The notes under the pieces are model-generated. The model saw only the letters and a list, made by a program, of their open reading frames with translations. It was not told where the DNA came from and ran no database searches. The position numbers and the translations under genes were made by a program. From GCA-2701705 sp036163455 (GTDB lineage: Bacteria; Pseudomonadota; Gammaproteobacteria; GCA-002705445; GCA-002716945), in NCBI GenBank assembly GCA_036163455.1, contig JAYZKL010000035.1:1-61811 (forward strand): a stretch of DNA of 61,811 nt, read 5' to 3'. The number at the start of each line of letters is the position of its first letter. Position 1 is the first letter of the stretch. This document shows positions 60,567 to 61,811 of this stretch, piece after piece.

Positions 60567-61736
60567 GAGATTTTTCAAAGTAGAAACACCTGTAGCTTCG
60601 CGTATGATCTCTGATTTTAAGAATGAATTATCATCAAATATTTTTACTAAAGATTTCTTCACAATAGATGGAATAAAATTTTCTTCATAAAACTTCTTTA
60701 AGAAGTTTACTGTATTCATAATTTTCTTATTTTGTTGTCCAGACAATATTTTATAATAATTTAGAAAACTAGAATCTATTGTATTAGAAAATGAGAAATA
60801 TTTTTCAAAAGCTAAATCTAAAAAGAACACATCTTGAATCCCCATATTCAATCCTAATCCAGCAAGCGGATGTATTGTATGTGCAGCATCTCCAATAAAT
60901 ATGATTTTATCTTTTGTATTTGATTCTAAATATGAATGCGAAAGGGGAAATTTTGATATAGATGAAATTGAGGTAATATGTCCAATGTTGTTAGATAAAT
61001 CATTATTTAGAATTCTTAATAAATTAGACTTTTTTGATTTGATTAATTTCTCACTATTTTCTTTATCAGTAGACCATATTAAATTATAGGTATTTCCATT
61101 GATCGGTAATAAGCCTTGCACATCTCCTCTATTGAATCGTTGGTAAGATGTATTGCGTGTAATATAATCTTTAATTTGAACATTCATCACAATTGCATTC
61201 TGATCATAACTTACAAAATTGTTATTTACATTTAAAATATTAACTACATCAGATGATTTTCCATCAGCGGCAACTAAAATATCAAAATAAATTTTATGAT
61301 TATCAGAAATCACATAAGGTTTGCCTGCTTCATTCTTTATGTCAATTGATTTAACATTCTTGAAATAGGAAATATATTTATTTTGATTTATTTCTTTGAG
61401 TAATATTTTCTTTATCTCGGACTCTTTTATAATATAACCTAGATAATCAAAAGAAATGGACTGAGAATTAAATGTTACTTCGCTCCCAGAGAAAGAATCC
61501 CAAGCAATAATTTTATTAAAAGGATTAATACATTTTTCATCAATAAATTCCCAGACTCCATGAGACATCAAAACATGTTTTGAAAGTAAATTAATAGAAA
61601 AATATCTTTCTATCTTAGATTCCTTATTAGCTTGTTTTCCAATATTGATGAGCGTGACGTCATGATTATATTTGGCGCTAGTTAGAGCTGATAATAGGCC
61701 TACAATTCCATCACCAATTACTACTACTTTTTTCAT
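60534..61736 (-). CDS. UbiH/UbiI/UbiF-family FAD-dependent hydroxylase
   Basis: Flavoprotein monooxygenase of 400 aa, probably a ubiquinone-ring hydroxylase. FAD loop: VVVIGDGIVGLLSAL. DG motif: VAADGKSSDVVN. Second FAD motif: FIGDAAHTIHPLAGLGLNMG, the UbiH-family signature. Which ring position it hydroxylates cannot be told. Other ubiquinone genes in the window are ubiK, ubiB, ubiJ and ubiE. Its 3' end overlaps the TauE/SafE gene by 33 bases. Confidence 0.88.
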   Translation of the reverse strand: MKKVVVIGDGIVGLLSALTSAKYNHDVTLINIGKQANKESKIERYFSINLLSKHVLMSHGVWEFIDEKCINPFNKIIAWDSFSGSEVTFNSQSISFDYLGYIIKESEIKKILLKEINQNKYISYFKNVKSIDIKNEAGKPYVISDNHKIYFDILVAADGKSSDVVNILNVNNNFVSYDQNAIVMNVQIKDYITRNTSYQRFNRGDVQGLLPINGNTYNLIWSTDKENSEKLIKSKKSNLLRILNNDLSNNIGHITSISSISKFPLSHSYLESNTKDKIIFIGDAAHTIHPLAGLGLNMGIQDVFFLDLAFEKYFSFSNTIDSSFLNYYKILSGQQNKKIMNTVNFLKKFYEENFIPSIVKKSLVKIFDDNSFLKSEIIREATGVSTLKNLSTRDYYQPHY

Positions 61737-61740
61737 TTTC

Positions 61741-61811
61741 TTAACCTTTGATTGTGAGGTATGAGCAATTATCTATTCCTAAAACTTTTTTAAGGAATTT
61801 GAGTTTGGATT
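61741..61811 (-). CDS. Possible 3' end of an upstream minus-strand gene (partial)
   Basis: One minus-strand frame is open from the right edge to TAA at 61743-61741, giving 22 residues ending LGIDNCSYLTIKG, five bases before the UbiH-family start. The short length means it could be chance, but gapless operons are the rule in this window. The product cannot be named. Confidence 0.35.
   Translation of the reverse strand, partial: SKLKFLKKVLGIDNCSYLTIKG

Overview
The window is an AT-rich (about 30% G+C by eye), very gene-dense piece of a bacterial chromosome with about 70 genes. The gene content and order point to a gammaproteobacterium with a streamlined genome, probably free-living and aquatic. 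Supporting signs are the ubiE-ubiJ-ubiB and gmk-rpoZ-spoT blocks, lgt-thyA-folA, polA/cytochrome c4/dsbA, yggS-proC-yggT-metX-metW, AsmA-mutY-yggX-tRNA-Phe, priA-argS and thiE-hemL. Many of these blocks resemble Pseudomonas gene order with intervening genes removed. The lineage cannot be named from this sequence alone. No insertion sequence, prophage, CRISPR array or toxin-antitoxin pair was seen.

Layout. 1-9309 (+): bioA (cut by the left edge), rsmE, gshA, gshB, ruvX, pyrB, yggS, proC, yggT, metX, metW, nearly all overlapping or touching. 9310-14084 (-): moaC, a miniature AsmA-like protein, mutY, yggX, tRNA-Phe, a TPR/2OG-Fe(II) oxygenase, hspQ and a TerB-like protein. 14147-18439 (+): rdgB, an M48 lipoprotein protease, a stand-alone 5' nuclease and a PPi-dependent phosphofructokinase. 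18436-20027 (-): hemH and an HNH nuclease. 20028-20440 is the only gene-free stretch over 300 bases and carries a tight DnaA-box cluster. 20441-25096 (+): priA, argS and a HAD phosphatase. 25098-26256: divergent polyamine genes (AdoMetDC-like and spermidine-synthase-like). 26284-27640 (-): a TorF-type porin plus P-II gene behind a sigma-54 promoter candidate, a leader hairpin and an NtrC-type palindrome. 27651-33343: ubiK, cytochrome c5-like, tRNA-Arg, folD, dsbA, cytochrome c4, polA. 33405-37283: thrB and a TRAP transporter. 37285-45668 (-): uvrD, ubiB, ubiJ, ubiE, spoT, rpoZ, gmk. 45726-54217: small membrane proteins, Sel1 protein, apaG, folA, thyA, lgt, a YyaL-like protein, plsC, ferredoxin, a MATE transporter, rubredoxin. 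54285-61811: thiE, hemL, a serine/glyoxylate-to-2-phosphoglycerate operon, a TauE/SafE permease and a UbiH-family hydroxylase.

Physiology. The genes describe an aerobe that makes ubiquinone, haem, c-type cytochromes, glutathione, biotin, thiamine and probably polyamines. It uses PPi-linked glycolysis, imports an organic acid-like solute through TRAP, and has a three-gene route from glyoxylate/serine to 2-phosphoglycerate. Nitrogen control is visible as a probable NtrC/sigma-54 unit driving porin and P-II.

Most of the window is ordinary core genome, and I found no clear new multigene system. The best candidates for a second look are the nitrogen-regulated porin/P-II unit with its structured leader, the DnaA-box cluster before priA, the non-canonical polyamine gene pair, and the near-absence of space between convergent genes.
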